Assembly (NCBI GenBank): GCA_965662365.1
Contig: CBFIHR010000103.1
Location: 1-12,590, forward strand
Reading direction: 5' to 3'
Length of the DNA stretch: 12,590 bases
Source: CAWVWD01 sp965662365
GTDB lineage: Bacteria > Bacteroidota > Bacteroidia > Chitinophagales > Saprospiraceae
Shown here: positions 7,695-12,590 of the stretch, piece after piece
Layout: every line of letters begins with the position of its first letter
Numbering within the stretch: the stretch's first letter is position 1
Position numbers and translations under genes: made by a program
The notes under the pieces: model-generated
Seen by the model: the letters and a program-made list of their open reading frames with translations, nothing else
Databases searched by the model: none
What the model was told of the DNA's origin: nothing

Positions 7695-7732
7695 GGCTAT
7701 TTTTTGATTTTTCATCAATAGCCTACTTTTTT
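7695..7732 (+). terminator. Orphan terminator-like hairpin
   Basis: GGCTATT (7695-7701) pairs with AATAGCC (7717-7723). An inner TGAT/ATCA pairing adds to it after a T bulge, and TACTTTTTT follows. On the plus strand this looks like an intrinsic terminator, yet no plus-strand gene lies upstream. It might stop antisense transcripts running into the tRNA promoter. Confidence 0.4.
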
Positions 7733-7836
7733 CATTTTCGCCATTTTTATTAACAATTCATTATCAAAGGTTTATAAAAAATGTCATTTTAAAATTGAAT
7801 TTTTCATAAAAAAAATGAAAAAATATTCATCAATCA

Positions 7837-7869
7837 TTTGGTATTATGATATAACATTCCCTATATTTG
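7837..7869 (+). promoter_or_regulatory. tRNA-Asn promoter P1
   Basis: TTTG at 7837-7840, 21 bp, then TATATTTG at 7862-7869. This matches the Bacteroidota -33/-7 arrangement (TTTG, about 19-21 bp, TAnnTTTG). The transcript would start near 7875, giving a leader of about 70 nt to be removed from the tRNA. Confidence 0.65.
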
Positions 7870-7896
7870 CATCGCTTTTGAAAAAGGATATGTTTG
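7866..7896 (+). promoter_or_regulatory. tRNA-Asn promoter P2, sharing a box with P1
   Basis: The TTTG of the P1 -7 box (7866-7869) also stands exactly 19 bp upstream of a second exact -7 box, TATGTTTG (7889-7896). It could thus serve as the -33 element of a second promoter starting about 43 nt before the tRNA. If so, use of the two promoters would be mutually exclusive. Confidence 0.5.
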
Positions 7897-7944
7897 AAGA
7901 AACTTATTACAAAGTAAAATAGTTGCAAATATAACTTATTAAAT

Positions 7945-8018
7945 GTCTCCATAGCTCAGTTGGTTAGAGCATCTGACTGTTAATCAGAGGGTCCAAGGTT
8001 CAAGTCCTTGTGGGGACG
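7945..8018 (+). tRNA. tRNA-Asn (anticodon GTT)
   Basis: A full cloverleaf can be drawn. The acceptor stem GTCTCCA pairs with TGGGGAC (one G-U). The D-arm has AGCTCAGTTGGTTAGAGC. The anticodon stem TCTGA/TCAGA encloses CTGTTAA, with GTT at 7979-7981. The T-arm is CAAGG-TTCAAGT-CCTTG, and the discriminator base is G. The 3' CCA is not encoded (CAA follows), so it must be added by the CCA enzyme. Its anticodon wobble G34 is a site for queuosine modification, the pathway served by queA downstream. A terminator begins 3 nt after the tRNA end. Confidence 0.98.
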
Positions 8019-8020
8019 CA

Positions 8021-8053
8021 AAGCCGATAGAAAATATTCTATCGGCTTTTTTT
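8021..8053 (+). terminator. Intrinsic terminator of tRNA-Asn
   Basis: AAGCCGATAGAA (8021-8032) pairs perfectly with TTCTATCGGCTT (8037-8048) around an AATA loop, followed by a run of seven T. It is almost fused to the tRNA 3' end and shows that the tRNA is a single-gene transcript separate from queA. Confidence 0.95.
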
Positions 8054-8079
8054 ATTTAAGCCCAATCAACCATGTTCAA

Positions 8080-8156
8080 AATTTGATTAATCTGACAATT
8101 ATAATTTGATTAATTATTGTATCTTCCGTTTTGAGTTATCATTTTCCGTTTTCAGT
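8080..8156. repeat. Two pairs of short direct repeats upstream of queA
   Basis: AATTTGATTAAT occurs exactly at 8080-8091 and 8103-8114 (23-bp period). TTCCGTTTTGAGT (8124-8136) recurs with one change as TTCCGTTTTCAGT (8144-8156), a 20-bp period, near two helical turns. They lie 86-162 bp upstream of the queA -7 box. They may be binding sites or chance in AT-rich DNA. Confidence 0.55.
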
Positions 8157-8241
8157 AAAATTCTTTGGATTTTATGAGGCTAAATTTCAACCAAACCCTC
8201 TAATTTTTTTTTAAAACAATGTTATTTAAAGACAATTTTAT

Positions 8242-8249
8242 TAATTTTG
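8242..8249 (+). promoter_or_regulatory. -7 promoter box of queA
   Basis: TAATTTTG is an exact TAnnTTTG match, 21 bp upstream of the queA ATG. It implies a short leader of about 15 nt. No TTTG or TTG is seen at the -33 distance. Confidence 0.55.
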
Positions 8250-8270
8250 CCGCTTAAATAAAAATAATAT

Positions 8271-9335
8271 ATGAGAGTAAAGTTATCCCAATTTGATTTT
8301 GATTTGCCGAAAGAGTTGATTGCGAAGTACCCTTCGCAACATCGTGACGAATCAAGATTAATGGTTGTACATCGTGATACAGGAAAAATCGAGCATAAGA
8401 TTTTTAAAGACGTTATAAATTATTTTGACGAAGATGACGTGCTTATCTTCAATAATACGAAAGTTTTTCCTGCTCGTATGTATGGAAAAAAAGAGAAAAC
8501 CGGTGCAAAAATCGAAGTATTCTTGCTGCGAGAACTGAATAAAGAGATGCGTCTTTGGGATGTTCTGGTTGATCCGGCTCGTAAAATTCGTGTTGGAAAT
8601 AAGTTGTATTTTTCAGATTCTGAAGGTAATGATATTTTAGTAGCTGAAGTCGTAGATAATACAACCTCAAGAGGACGGACGATTCGTTTCCTATTCGATG
8701 GTACAGACGAAGAGTTTAGAGCTCAATTGGGTATATTAGGACACACACCGCTTCCTAAATATATTGATAGAGATGTTGAAGCTATTGATAAGGAACGTTA
8801 CCAGACGATTTATGCGAAAGAAGAAGGTGCAGTTGCTGCTCCGACAGCAGGTTTGCACTTTAGTCGTGAATTGATGAAACGTTTGGAAATCAAAGGTATC
8901 AACTTTGCAGAAGTAACACTTCATGTAGGTTTGGGAACTTTCCGTAATATCGAAGTGGAGGATTTGTCTAAACACAAAATGGATGCAGAATACTTCAAGA
9001 TTAGTCAAGAGGCTGCTGATGTTGTTAACAAAGGGTTGACGAATAAACGTAGAATTTGTGCCGTCGGTACGACCAGTGTAAGAACCATAGAATCGGCTGT
9101 ATCCGCAGAGAATTTATTAAAAACATCTGAAGGCTGGACCAATCGCTTTATCTATCCGCCTTACGAGTTTTCTATTCCTAATGCGATGATTACCAACTTT
9201 CATATTCCACGTTCGAGCTTAGTTATTATGATTAGTGCTTTCTGTGGTTATGATTTGACTCGTAAAGCTTATGCAGAAGCAATCAAAGAAAAGTATAATT
9301 TCTATAGTTATGGTGATGCTATGTTAATTCTTTAG
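8271..9335 (+). CDS. queA: tRNA preQ1(34) S-adenosylmethionine ribosyltransferase-isomerase
   Basis: QueA transfers and isomerises the ribosyl group of S-adenosylmethionine onto preQ1 at tRNA position 34, making epoxyqueuosine in Asn, Asp, His and Tyr tRNAs. The whole 354-residue protein is present, with the family's signature blocks in order: NNTKVFPARM (61-70), LGHTPLPKYI (156-165), YQTIYAKEEGAVAAPTAGLHF (177-197), TLHVGLGTFRNI (216-227), KHKMDAEYF (234-242), ICAVGTTSVRTIES (262-275), NFHIPRSSLVIMISAF (309-324) and the C-terminal YSYGDAMLIL. The ATG at 8271 starts the usual MRVKLSQFDFDLP N-terminus. It is transcribed alone from the box at 8242-8249 and ends at a terminator shared with convergent hemB. 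The tRNA-Asn(GUU) gene just upstream encodes one of its substrate tRNAs. No other queuosine genes are in the window. Confidence 0.97.
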   Translation: MRVKLSQFDFDLPKELIAKYPSQHRDESRLMVVHRDTGKIEHKIFKDVINYFDEDDVLIFNNTKVFPARMYGKKEKTGAKIEVFLLRELNKEMRLWDVLVDPARKIRVGNKLYFSDSEGNDILVAEVVDNTTSRGRTIRFLFDGTDEEFRAQLGILGHTPLPKYIDRDVEAIDKERYQTIYAKEEGAVAAPTAGLHFSRELMKRLEIKGINFAEVTLHVGLGTFRNIEVEDLSKHKMDAEYFKISQEAADVVNKGLTNKRRICAVGTTSVRTIESAVSAENLLKTSEGWTNRFIYPPYEFSIPNAMITNFHIPRSSLVIMISAFCGYDLTRKAYAEAIKEKYNFYSYGDAMLIL

Positions 9336-9361
9336 AATAATATCATTATTCATCGTAATCA

Positions 9362-9395
9362 AAAAGCGTGTGTCGATTGTTCGGCACACGCTTTT
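9362..9395. terminator. Bidirectional terminator, queA / hemB
   Basis: AAAAGCGTGTGTCGA (9362-9376) pairs with TCGGCACACGCTTTT (9381-9395) with one G-U pair and a four-base loop. T-rich sequence (GTTTTTATT) follows on the plus strand, and the A tract serves the minus strand. It lies in the 67-bp gap between the stops of the convergent genes. Confidence 0.92.
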
Positions 9396-9402
9396 GTTTT
9401 TA

Positions 9403-10386
9403 TTAAACTTTTCCTTCCTTTCGCATTTTTGCAAAATCTTTAGCAAAATAAGTCAAAATACCATCGGCTCCTGCACGCTTCATGCTCAAGAGCATTTCGG
9501 GCATTGCTTTTTCGTAATCTAACCAGCCGTTCATACAAGCCGCTTTTAACATTGCAAATTCACCGCTGACATTATACGCTGTTATTGGTAAATCAAAATT
9601 TTGTTTAAGTAATTGAATAATATCCAAATAACATAAAGCAGGCTTAACCATCAAGAAATCTGCACCTTCAGCAGCATCTAAAGTCGCTTCTCGCAATGCT
9701 TCAGTCTTATTTGCTGGGTTCATTTGATACGTTTTCTTATCCCCACCTCGTGGTGCGGAGTCCAAAGCGTCTCGAAAAGGACCATAATAAGCACTGGCAT
9801 ATTTGGCGGTATAAGACATGATTCCAACATCCGTAAAACCGTCTTTGTCTAAAGTCTCTCGCATAAAAGCAACTCGACCATCCATCATATCCGATGGGCC
9901 CAAAATATCAAATCCTGCTTGAGCTTGGGCAAGCGACATTTTAGCTAAAATAGGTAGCGTAACGTCATTGACAATATTTCCATTCTCGTCAACATAACCA
10001 TCATGACCATCAGAACTGTAAGGATCCATGGCCACATCGCTCATGAGCATAATCTCTGGAAAATGCTTTTTAATTTCGGTTGCGGCTTTTAAATAAAAAT
10101 TGTCATCACTATAACTATAAGTAGCTGTTTTATCCTTCAAATCGTCATTGACCTTCGGAAATAATACGAATGATTGCAATCCTAAGGCTACGCTTTCTTC
10201 TACTTCTTTTAGCAGCGTATCAATAGAATAGCGATAAACTCCCGGTAAAGAAGCAATGGGTTGTCTAACATTTTTCCCATCTTCTATAAACAAGGGATAA
10301 ATTAAGTTTGCGGTGTCTAATCGGGTTTCTTGAACCATTGCCCGAATTGCTGCTGTTGCTCGATTGCGTCGAGGGCGACTATACAT
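9403..10386 (-). CDS. hemB: Delta-aminolevulinic acid dehydratase (porphobilinogen synthase)
   Basis: HemB condenses two 5-aminolevulinate molecules to porphobilinogen, the first common step of tetrapyrrole synthesis. It is an octameric cytoplasmic enzyme of normal length (327 residues). The two Schiff-base lysines are Lys195 in SYTAKYASAYYGPFRDA and Lys248 in FLMVKPALCYLD. Other signatures are RPRRNR near the N-terminus, DILGPSDMMDGRV (160-172) and YNVSGEFAML (271-280). The metal loop reads SDVAMDPYSSDGHDG (116-130). The three cysteines of the zinc enzyme (DVCLCEYTSHGHCG) are replaced by Ala119, Asp121 and Asp129, so this is the cysteine-free, Mg-type active site, as in Pseudomonas HemB. The ATG at 10386 gives the usual N-terminus. 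No exact minus-strand -7 box was found just upstream. No other heme gene lies in the window. Confidence 0.97.
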   Translation of the reverse strand: MYSRPRRNRATAAIRAMVQETRLDTANLIYPLFIEDGKNVRQPIASLPGVYRYSIDTLLKEVEESVALGLQSFVLFPKVNDDLKDKTATYSYSDDNFYLKAATEIKKHFPEIMLMSDVAMDPYSSDGHDGYVDENGNIVNDVTLPILAKMSLAQAQAGFDILGPSDMMDGRVAFMRETLDKDGFTDVGIMSYTAKYASAYYGPFRDALDSAPRGGDKKTYQMNPANKTEALREATLDAAEGADFLMVKPALCYLDIIQLLKQNFDLPITAYNVSGEFAMLKAACMNGWLDYEKAMPEMLLSMKRAGADGILTYFAKDFAKMRKEGKV

Positions 10387-10818
10387 ATAATCTTTATTTG
10401 TTGTGTGGATATGTAATTGAATTGATTGCCAAAATCCGATGCTTTGATCTCCGATAAAAACAAAAGTTCAAATTTCGGCTATCTCTTATTTTTTAGAATT
10501 TTGACTATTATTTATTATAATTTATTGACAAGTCAATATAAAGTAGATATTATAGCAAACTATAATATTTTTGTCATTTTTACATTGATCAAATTAATAA
10601 TCATTATTTTCCAGGGCTAAAAATCACACCGTTAGAGCAGGATTAAAAATATATTTTGTCAATTTTTCAACATATTAATAAGACATCAAATGGATTCGTA
10701 CTTGAATCTCTTAGAATGTGTCATCATAAACATATTTTTAATTTTCATAAAACATTAATATCCGTTTATCCCTAATATGCTGTTTTTAAAATTTCAATAA
10801 TTTCTTTTTGGTCAAATC

Positions 10819-10853
10819 CTGCTTTTGTAATATGGCAAAGCAGCGACAAAAGC
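10819..10853. repeat. Overlapping alternative inverted repeats
   Basis: CTGCTTT (10819-10825) can pair with AAAGCAG (10837-10843). The overlapping GCTTTTGT (10821-10828) can instead pair with ACAAAAGC (10846-10853). The two pairings exclude each other because they share the left arm. The element lies upstream of the lipoprotein -7 box, so it would be transcribed only from an upstream promoter. Confidence 0.5.
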
Positions 10854-10895
10854 AATAAATTTGTTCCTATTAACAGTTATAAAAAATAAAGTTTA

Positions 10896-10903
10896 TAACT
10901 TTG
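10896..10903 (+). promoter_or_regulatory. -7 promoter box of the lipoprotein gene
   Basis: TAACTTTG matches TAnnTTTG exactly. It ends only 4 bp before the ATG at 10908, so transcription should begin at or about that codon. This favours the next in-frame ATG at 10932 as the real start. No TTTG is seen 19-21 bp upstream. Confidence 0.6.
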
Positions 10904-10931
10904 CAGCATGAAAAAAAACACATTAATACTT

Positions 10932-11933
10932 ATGAATAAAACCTTACTTTTCGCACTTGCAATATGGATTATTACAGGCTGTTCCAATGATTTTGATTTA
11001 ACGGAAGATTGGAAAGACATCACGGTCGTTTATGGTTTATTAGATCAAAGTCAACCAGTTCAATACATTCGAGTAGAAAAAGCATTCTTGGACCCTACAA
11101 CAAGTGCGATTTCTATTGCTCAAATTGCAGATTCTTTATATTACGATAATATCACAGTTGAACTTCGTGCATTTCGTCCAAATGGCTCGGGCGGTAGTAT
11201 TTATACTTTACAACGTGTCAACGCCGAAGATGAAGGCTTCACTCGTGAAGATGGAATTTTTGCAACTTCTCCGAATTATTTGTACAAATTAGAAGAGCCA
11301 ATCGACGAAGACTTTACGTATCGTTTAGTAATTATAAAAGATGATGAAAGTACAATAGAAGCAGAAACCAGAATTTGTGAAGATTTTGATATTACGTCGC
11401 CTTTCGATGTAACAGTTCCAATGCGCTTCGACTTAGAAAGAGATCAACCGACTACTTTCCGCTGGAGTTCTACTACAAATGCTAAATTTTATAATGCTAA
11501 AATTTTAGTGGAAATCAGCGAAGCACCAACCTCCGACCCGAGTAATACCACAAACCGTAAATTAGTCTGGAATATTACAGACAATATTAAACCAAATGAC
11601 AATGGTTTGGTGAGTTTAGCCATTCCTGGCAGCTCATTCTATGATTTTATGAGAGAATCATTAGAACCAGGTTTCAATCGTCAATTGATTGGAATCGAAT
11701 TATTAGTTGGTAGCGGTGCAGCGGATTTGTTAAATTATACAGAAATCGGACAAGTAAACTCTGGTGTTACCGGTGCTGATTTAGTGCCAACTTACACAAA
11801 CTTAGAAGGAGATAACGTTTATGGTGTTTTTTCATCTCGTTATTACAAAACTTTTGGTCAATACCAAACATTCACTGCGGCTACTTTAGATTCTTTATCA
11901 ATGGGTTATAGAACTAACGACTTAGGATTTTAG
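10932..11933 (+). CDS. Putative surface lipoprotein of unknown function
   Basis: A secreted lipoprotein of 333 residues from the chosen ATG. MNKTLLFALAIWIITGC is a compact type II signal peptide with lipobox ITGC (lipidated Cys17). The next residues, SNDFD, resemble the Bacteroidota lipoprotein export signal (serine then acidic residues), so the protein is probably shown on the cell surface. The mature part begins with DITVVYGLLDQSQPVQYIRVEKAFLD, then beta-rich segments (for example YRLVIIKDDESTIEAET and TTFRWSSTTNAKFYNAKILVEIS) that suggest immunoglobulin/fibronectin-like sandwiches. The C-terminal NVYGVFSSRY...AATLDSL is loosely like DUF4249 lipoproteins, but I am not sure of that family. 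An earlier ATG at 10908 would add eight residues (MKKNTLIL) in front of a complete signal peptide and sits too close to the -7 box. It is transcribed alone, with a strong terminator downstream. There is no SusC/SusD partner in the window. Confidence 0.8.
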   Translation: MNKTLLFALAIWIITGCSNDFDLTEDWKDITVVYGLLDQSQPVQYIRVEKAFLDPTTSAISIAQIADSLYYDNITVELRAFRPNGSGGSIYTLQRVNAEDEGFTREDGIFATSPNYLYKLEEPIDEDFTYRLVIIKDDESTIEAETRICEDFDITSPFDVTVPMRFDLERDQPTTFRWSSTTNAKFYNAKILVEISEAPTSDPSNTTNRKLVWNITDNIKPNDNGLVSLAIPGSSFYDFMRESLEPGFNRQLIGIELLVGSGAADLLNYTEIGQVNSGVTGADLVPTYTNLEGDNVYGVFSSRYYKTFGQYQTFTAATLDSLSMGYRTNDLGF

Positions 11934-11967
11934 TAAAAAGTACCGTCGCCAAAAATAATTATTACAT

Positions 11968-12010
11968 AAAAATCCCGAATTTTCGAATTGAAAATTCGGG
12001 ATTTTTTTTT
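11968..12010. terminator. Bidirectional terminator, lipoprotein gene / VWA gene
   Basis: AAAAATCCCGAATTTTC (11968-11984) pairs perfectly over 17 bp with its complement at 11990-12006 around a GAATT loop. A run of nine T follows from 12002, and a run of five A stands at the left. It suits both convergent genes. Confidence 0.95.
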
Positions 12011-12052
12011 GCTTTAAAAGCAAACTTTCTATTCAAAAAATCACTTTTTAAG

Positions 12053-12590
12053 TTAACGTTTTATCACAAAGTTTCCTTTATAAATCTCATACGTCACTCC
12101 ATTCACTTCGATAGATTCCCCTTCATTCATTTTCATCAAATTCGTGATATCTTGTTCCATTGTATGAACAGAACCTTTAGTCATTCGAGCCAAATTCAAG
12201 TATTGAGGATTAAGCGAATCATTTTCTACACCACACAATATAACTCGTATAGGGCGTTTTATCATGGTCATCATTCGCCAATCCCGAACAGGAGAACCGT
12301 TATCAGCAATCAAAATAATATCTTTACAATTTGGACAGTTTTGAATACCAAAATACAAGGCTTCGATATCATTTTCTTGCCAGTCGCCGCCATCACCGCT
12401 ACGAATTGTTTTATACGCTAAGTCTTTGATAGTTTCATAATCCGTAGCTAAGGATTGATATAAGCCACCAGTTTTACCCACTTTTTTTTGTTCATCAGGT
12501 GTACTATTTCCATCATTAAAAAACATAAAATACTTCGCTCTTTCATCAATATTATTGAGCTTAAACCACAATAACACTTGTGCGACATAG
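12053..12590 (-). CDS. VWA-domain protein, N-terminus cut by window edge
   Basis: Only the C-terminal 178 or so residues are visible. The frame stays open to the right edge (YVAQ before the GTG codon at 12577), so that GTG is not the true start. The visible part fits a von Willebrand factor A fold after the MIDAS motif: LLWFKLN helix, AKYFMFFNDGN strand, the GDGGDWQENDIEAL loop and helix, DIILIADNGSPVRDW strand, RPIRVILCGVEN strand, and NLARMTKGSVHTMEQDI near the end. The metal-binding DxSxS/DxTxS motif would lie just outside the window. I recall similar standalone VWA proteins from Bacteroidota, function unknown. The cysteine pair NCPNC (visible residues about 84-88) is of note. The last residues, VNGVTYEIYKGNFVIKR, form a short beta tail. 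No membrane segment is visible in this part. Confidence 0.8.
   Translation of the reverse strand, partial: YVAQVLLWFKLNNIDERAKYFMFFNDGNSTPDEQKKVGKTGGLYQSLATDYETIKDLAYKTIRSGDGGDWQENDIEALYFGIQNCPNCKDIILIADNGSPVRDWRMMTMIKRPIRVILCGVENDSLNPQYLNLARMTKGSVHTMEQDITNLMKMNEGESIEVNGVTYEIYKGNFVIKR

Larger units (their letters stand above)
7636..7944. other. Divergent spacer between the DUF2007 gene and tRNA-Asn
   Basis: 309 bp without a supported gene. It holds an orphan hairpin (7695-7732) and two overlapping tRNA promoters (7837-7896). No exact minus-strand TAnnTTTG was found for the DUF2007 gene; the nearest near-match is around 7663-7671. A ten-codon reading frame at 7890-7922 (MFEETYYKVK) begins inside a promoter box and is probably meaningless. 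Confidence 0.6.
10387..10907. other. 521-bp gene-free AT-rich region
   Basis: This is the divergent spacer between hemB and the lipoprotein gene. It is strongly AT-rich and holds no reading frame with coding character; a 64-codon frame at 10426-10620 is low-complexity and starts at TTG. It does contain TTGACA-17 bp-TATTAT (10525-10553), two competing short hairpins (10819-10853), and the lipoprotein -7 box at its right end. An unannotated small RNA cannot be excluded. Confidence 0.55.

Noticed and set aside
7890..7922. Ten-codon frame MFEETYYKVK before tRNA-Asn
   Set aside because: Its ATG is part of the P2 -7 box, it lies in a tRNA precursor leader, and ten codons are expected by chance.
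8176..8215. Possible preQ1 riboswitch upstream of queA (GAGG...CCCTC followed by a T run)
   Set aside because: Only four base pairs form, the loop is longer than in preQ1-I, the 3' side is T-rich instead of the A-rich strand needed for the pseudoknot, and the queA -7 box lies downstream of it.
10525..10553. TTGACA-17 bp-TATTAT, a near-consensus E. coli sigma-70 promoter
   Set aside because: Bacteroidota primary sigma factor uses TTTG/TAnnTTTG; the region is extremely AT-rich and no gene follows within a sensible distance, so chance is the simplest explanation.
10426..10620. 64-codon plus-strand reading frame
   Set aside because: TTG start, low-complexity Ile/Asn/Tyr/Leu-rich translation, no promoter box and no recognisable domain.
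1..12590. A novel defence, mobile or biosynthetic system
   Set aside because: The genes are largely conserved housekeeping or single accessory genes with independent promoters and terminators. I saw no transposase, integrase, nuclease, reverse transcriptase, phage gene, CRISPR array or toxin-antitoxin pair.

Overview
The window looks like ordinary chromosomal DNA of a low-GC member of the Bacteroidota. Four points support this. Several genes are preceded by the Bacteroidota -7 promoter box TAnnTTTG, and there are no clear Shine-Dalgarno sites. A secreted lipoprotein carries CSNDFD after its lipobox, which resembles the Bacteroidota surface-export signal. The GlmM protein has the N-terminus and GEGNGG motif I associate with this phylum. 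A VWA protein at the right edge belongs to a type I associate with it. I cannot fix the order with confidence; Saprospiria-like or Chitinophagia-like is a guess.

Layout. 16-4124 holds three minus-strand genes: a DUF6000-like protein, a SAM-dependent methyltransferase and a YdeP-type molybdopterin oxidoreductase. A composite of small repeats (715-824) lies between the first two. A 314-bp divergent spacer follows. Next come glmM (TTG start) and an AI-2E family membrane protein on the plus strand, separated by a perfect 33-bp palindrome. A bidirectional terminator at 6952-6990 separates them from a convergent minus-strand DUF2007-type protein. Then come tRNA-Asn(GTT) with two overlapping promoters and a terminator 3 nt downstream, queA (plus), a shared terminator, and hemB (minus). 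After a 521-bp AT-rich gene-free stretch come a plus-strand lipoprotein gene, a bidirectional terminator, and the 3' part of a minus-strand VWA-domain gene cut by the right edge.

How the genes relate. Most are unlinked housekeeping genes: cell-wall amino-sugar synthesis (glmM), queuosine tRNA modification (queA) and tetrapyrrole synthesis (hemB). The one pairing with a functional echo is tRNA-Asn(GUU), a substrate class for queuosine modification, directly upstream of queA. Transcription units are short and mostly closed by strong hairpins shared between convergent genes.

I found no CRISPR array, transposase, phage gene or toxin-antitoxin pair, and nothing I would call a new multi-gene system. 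The more interesting items are small: the shared-box tandem promoters of the tRNA, the palindrome and composite repeats, promoter evidence that moves the lipoprotein start, the metal-site change in HemB, and direct repeats upstream of queA.
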